Positions 3,784 to 5,348 of a DNA stretch of 5,348 nt are shown here, piece after piece. Each line of letters opens with the position of its first letter. Position 1 is the stretch's first letter. The position numbers were made by a program, and so were the translations under genes. The notes under the pieces are model-generated. The model did no database searches and had not been told where the DNA came from. It saw only the letters and a program-made list of their open reading frames with translations. This DNA is from Candidatus Moranbacteria bacterium UBA4824. GTDB taxonomy: Bacteria; Patescibacteriota; Minisyncoccia; Moranbacterales; UBA2206. Location: NCBI GenBank assembly GCA_002400405.1, contig DHFM01000014.1, forward strand, positions 1 to 5,348, written 5' to 3'.

Positions 3784-4545
3784 ATGCTTGAAAAAATACT
3801 AAAAAAAGCCGGATTGAGCGAAAAAGAAATCAAAATATATCTCGCCGGACTCAAAGAAGAAAGGGCTTTAGCTAATTTTTTAGCAAAAAAAACCGGCGTT
3901 AGCCGTCAAAACACTTATGATGTCTTGAAAAAACTTGAAAAAAAAGGGCTGGTCGCCAAAACTGGAGAAAAATATGGCGCTCGCTTCACAATGGAATCCC
4001 CTAAAAATATTGAAAGGCTTCTGGACAAAAAGAAAAAAGAGCTGGATAAAACAAAAAAAGAGCTGGAACTGGCGATGCCGGAACTTGATTCTATGACAAA
4101 ATCAGATATTTTTTTCCCAAAAATTAAATTCTATGAAGGCAAGGAAAATATGGAAAATCTTTTTTTTGATTCGCTTAATTGCCAAAACAAAATGATTTTG
4201 GCAATCACGCCATCCAACAAATTATTTGAAACCTTGGGGGTCGATTTTATAAAAGACTTCGTTCAAAAAAGAGCCGAAAATAATATAAAAACAAAAACAA
4301 TCAGGTTAAGAACTCCGGAGAATGAAGAAATAGAATATTTTAATCGGCACACTGAACAACTGCGCGAAGTCCGTTATGCCCCTGAAAAATTAAATTTCAA
4401 CTCAACTGTTTTTATCTACGATAATAAAAGTGTTTTCATGTCCTCGAAAAAAGAAAATTTCGGTCTGATAATTGAAAGTGTGGAATACAGAGAAATGATG
4501 GAAGGACTATTTGATAGTTTATGGAAACAGAGTAGAATAAATTAA
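3784..4545 (+). CDS. TrmB-like (sugar-sensing family) winged-helix transcriptional regulator
   Basis: The N-terminus (1-68) is a TrmB-type winged helix: LKKAGLSEKEIKIYLAGL, then the helix-turn-helix ALANFLAKKTGVSRQNTYDVLKKLEKKGLV (28-57) and the wing around 58-70. A Lys/Glu-rich coiled coil (about 73-98) would serve dimerisation. The remainder (112-253) begins PKIKFYEGKENMENLFFD and includes STVFIYDNKSVFMSS and IIESVEYREMMEGLFDSLW, the PLD-like C-terminal half found in TrmB-family regulators of archaea and Patescibacteria. The 253-aa length fits. It should not be confused with the tRNA methyltransferase of the same name. The ATG at 3784 follows an AT-rich leader without Shine-Dalgarno. The next gene starts 9 bp after the stop, so the two form an operon. 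The ligand is unknown; the sugar-binding residues of archaeal TrmB cannot be placed. Confidence 0.85.
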   Translation: MLEKILKKAGLSEKEIKIYLAGLKEERALANFLAKKTGVSRQNTYDVLKKLEKKGLVAKTGEKYGARFTMESPKNIERLLDKKKKELDKTKKELELAMPELDSMTKSDIFFPKIKFYEGKENMENLFFDSLNCQNKMILAITPSNKLFETLGVDFIKDFVQKRAENNIKTKTIRLRTPENEEIEYFNRHTEQLREVRYAPEKLNFNSTVFIYDNKSVFMSSKKENFGLIIESVEYREMMEGLFDSLWKQSRIN

Positions 4546-4554
4546 AACAATCTT

Positions 4555-5079
4555 ATGCCAAAAATCGCAATCATCTCCGACATTCACAACAACGAAATAA
4601 ACCTCGAAAAAGTTTTGGATTATTGTAACGCACAAAAAATCGAGACGATTATTTGTTGCGGGGATTTGGCATCAAAAGAAACACTGGATTTTATGAATGA
4701 TATTTACGCTGGAATCATTCTTTATATTTTCGGCAATGCCGATTATGATGATCTGCGCGATCTCGAAGATGAAAAAAAATATCGAAACACCTACATTTTC
4801 AAAAAATTCGGTGAAGCGGTGATTGAAGGGCATAATGTGGCTTTTGTTCATTATCCACAAGAAGCCAAGGGACTAGCAAGAACCGGGAAATATGATTTTG
4901 TTTTCTATGGCCACACTCACAAACCTTGGGTTGAAAAAATGAGAGCCGACGCCAATCAAAAAGAATGCACCCTCCTCAACCCCGGCACAACTGCCGGCGA
5001 AATCTATCCGCCAACCTTTGCCGTCTGGGAAACCGACACGGACAAGTTCGATTTAATTAGAATACATGAGTTGAAATAA
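4555..5079 (+). CDS. YfcE/MJ0936-family metallophosphoesterase
   Basis: This is a small calcineurin-like phosphodiesterase (metallophos_2 type), a cytoplasmic enzyme using two divalent metals. The 174 aa match the 160-185 typical of the family. Every metal motif is present: SDIHNN (8-13, D9 and H11), CGDL (35-38, D37), GNAD (60-63, N61), VHYP (98-101, H99), and GHTH (119-122, H120 and H122), followed by the family's LNPGTT (141-146). The start is the ATG 9 bp after the regulator's stop; no Shine-Dalgarno is visible, and translation may be coupled. Relatives hydrolyse bis-p-nitrophenyl phosphate in vitro, but natural substrates are mostly unknown. Pairing with a TrmB-like regulator gives a hint of metabolite-responsive expression, nothing more. 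The gene is complete, with no disruption. Confidence 0.92.
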   Translation: MPKIAIISDIHNNEINLEKVLDYCNAQKIETIICCGDLASKETLDFMNDIYAGIILYIFGNADYDDLRDLEDEKKYRNTYIFKKFGEAVIEGHNVAFVHYPQEAKGLARTGKYDFVFYGHTHKPWVEKMRADANQKECTLLNPGTTAGEIYPPTFAVWETDTDKFDLIRIHELK

Positions 5080-5146
5080 TATATTTTATTCTGAGAAAAA
5101 AAGCGTACCTCTAAAATTTTAATACGTATTACAATGTATACTCCCC

Positions 5147-5175
5147 TTACTTTTTCTTTCCGCAAGAAAAAGTAA
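5147..5175. repeat. Perfect 12-bp-stem hairpin (TTACTTTTTCTT type)
   Basis: TTACTTTTTCTT (5147-5158) and AAGAAAAAGTAA (5164-5175) are exact reverse complements around the loop TCCGC. It lies 67 bp after the phosphoesterase stop. Similar CTTTTTCTT...AAGAAAAAG hairpins occur as dispersed repeats in many bacterial genomes. It lacks a following T-run on either strand, so it is not a standard intrinsic terminator. Confidence 0.8.
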
Positions 5176-5348
5176 CAAAAAGAACTCTCAGCCAAGCTAC
5201 GTACTCCAATAAATTCTACGTTCGCTGGCTAAATTTACTAGGCTTGATGAGTACATCAAGCGAAGATAAGTAAATTCTTAACGCCAGCTCACTTGAATTT
5301 ATAATGGAGTACTCCGTAAGGCTGAATTTAAGAGAAAAATAGTTTTGT
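5176..5348. repeat. Nested inverted-repeat element running to the window edge
   Basis: Several stems share one centre. The innermost is GCTTGATG (5242-5249) / CATCAAGC (5254-5261) with loop AGTA. Outside it lie AATTTACT (5232-5239) / AGTAAATT (5269-5276), GCTGG (5224-5228) / CCAGC (5284-5288), and GTACTCCAATAAATTC (5201-5216) against GAATTTAT and TGGAGTAC (5295-5302 and 5305-5312, a 2-base bulge). The outermost are CAGCC/GGCTG (5189-5193, 5320-5324) and ACAAAA/TTTTGT (5175-5180, 5343-5348). No coding frame is apparent. The element probably continues beyond the window. Its nature (dispersed repeat, structured RNA or MITE-like relic) cannot be decided here. Confidence 0.65.

Noticed and set aside
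5147..5175. The 12-bp-stem hairpin as intrinsic terminator of the phosphoesterase
   Set aside because: No T-run follows on the coding strand (CAAAAAGAAC follows) and the stem is A/T-rich.
4672..5195. Minus-strand frames opposite the phosphoesterase and its 3' flank
   Set aside because: They overlap the metal-binding motifs of a confident gene or run through the hairpin repeat; no support.

Overview
The window looks like a chromosomal stretch from a small-genome, AT-rich bacterium, most likely a Patescibacteria (CPR, Parcubacteria-like) member. The grounds are the protein style (a short RbfA, a compact NrnA-like DHH protein, a CPR-style endonuclease IV with the SPQGGKA motif, a TrmB-type sugar-sensor regulator), the near absence of Shine-Dalgarno sequences ahead of most genes, and a dense population of short palindromic repeats together with a RAYT transposase. 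TGA ends rbfA, so the TGA-reassigned code of the SR1 and Gracilibacteria lineages does not apply. The lineage is inference from gene style, not from a marker phylogeny.

Layout. 31-1434 (+): rbfA (ribosome maturation) and an NrnA-like DHH/DHHA1 phosphoesterase, a fragment of the widespread nusA-infB-rbfA-nrnA neighbourhood, separated by a 114-bp spacer made of palindromes and 10-11-bp tandem repeats. 1435-1623: a long AT-rich imperfect inverted repeat, an intrinsic terminator and a candidate promoter. 1624-2490 (+): nfo (endonuclease IV), complete, with all nine metal ligands present although two REP-like palindromes lie in frame inside it. 2494-3055 (+): a REP half-site and a full REP copy directly upstream of a REP-associated tyrosine (HUH, Y1) transposase. 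That gene carries a perfect 28-bp REP palindrome inside its own reading frame. 3064-3592 (-): a GC-rich hairpin and an unrecognised 164-aa charged protein with the only strong Shine-Dalgarno in the window. 3593-3783: a divergent promoter region with an ATGTCAA-N7-TTGACAT inverted repeat. 3784-5079 (+): a two-gene operon of a TrmB-like winged-helix regulator and a YfcE/MJ0936-type metallophosphoesterase. 5080-5348: no gene; instead a 12-bp-stem hairpin followed by a nested inverted-repeat structure that runs to the window edge.

How it fits together. The housekeeping genes (rbfA, nrnA-like, nfo) are ordinary. The striking part is the REP/RAYT system at 2116-2834. It has four full copies and one half copy of a palindrome with conserved arms (GGACAGG...CCTGTCC) within about 720 bp. 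Three copies are translated in the same phase, and two are in an essential-type DNA-repair gene. The only copy with intact GTAG/CTAC feet sits within the transposase gene itself. This resembles the logic of Rickettsia palindromic elements (in-frame repeat insertion into protein genes), here next to a plausible mobilising enzyme.
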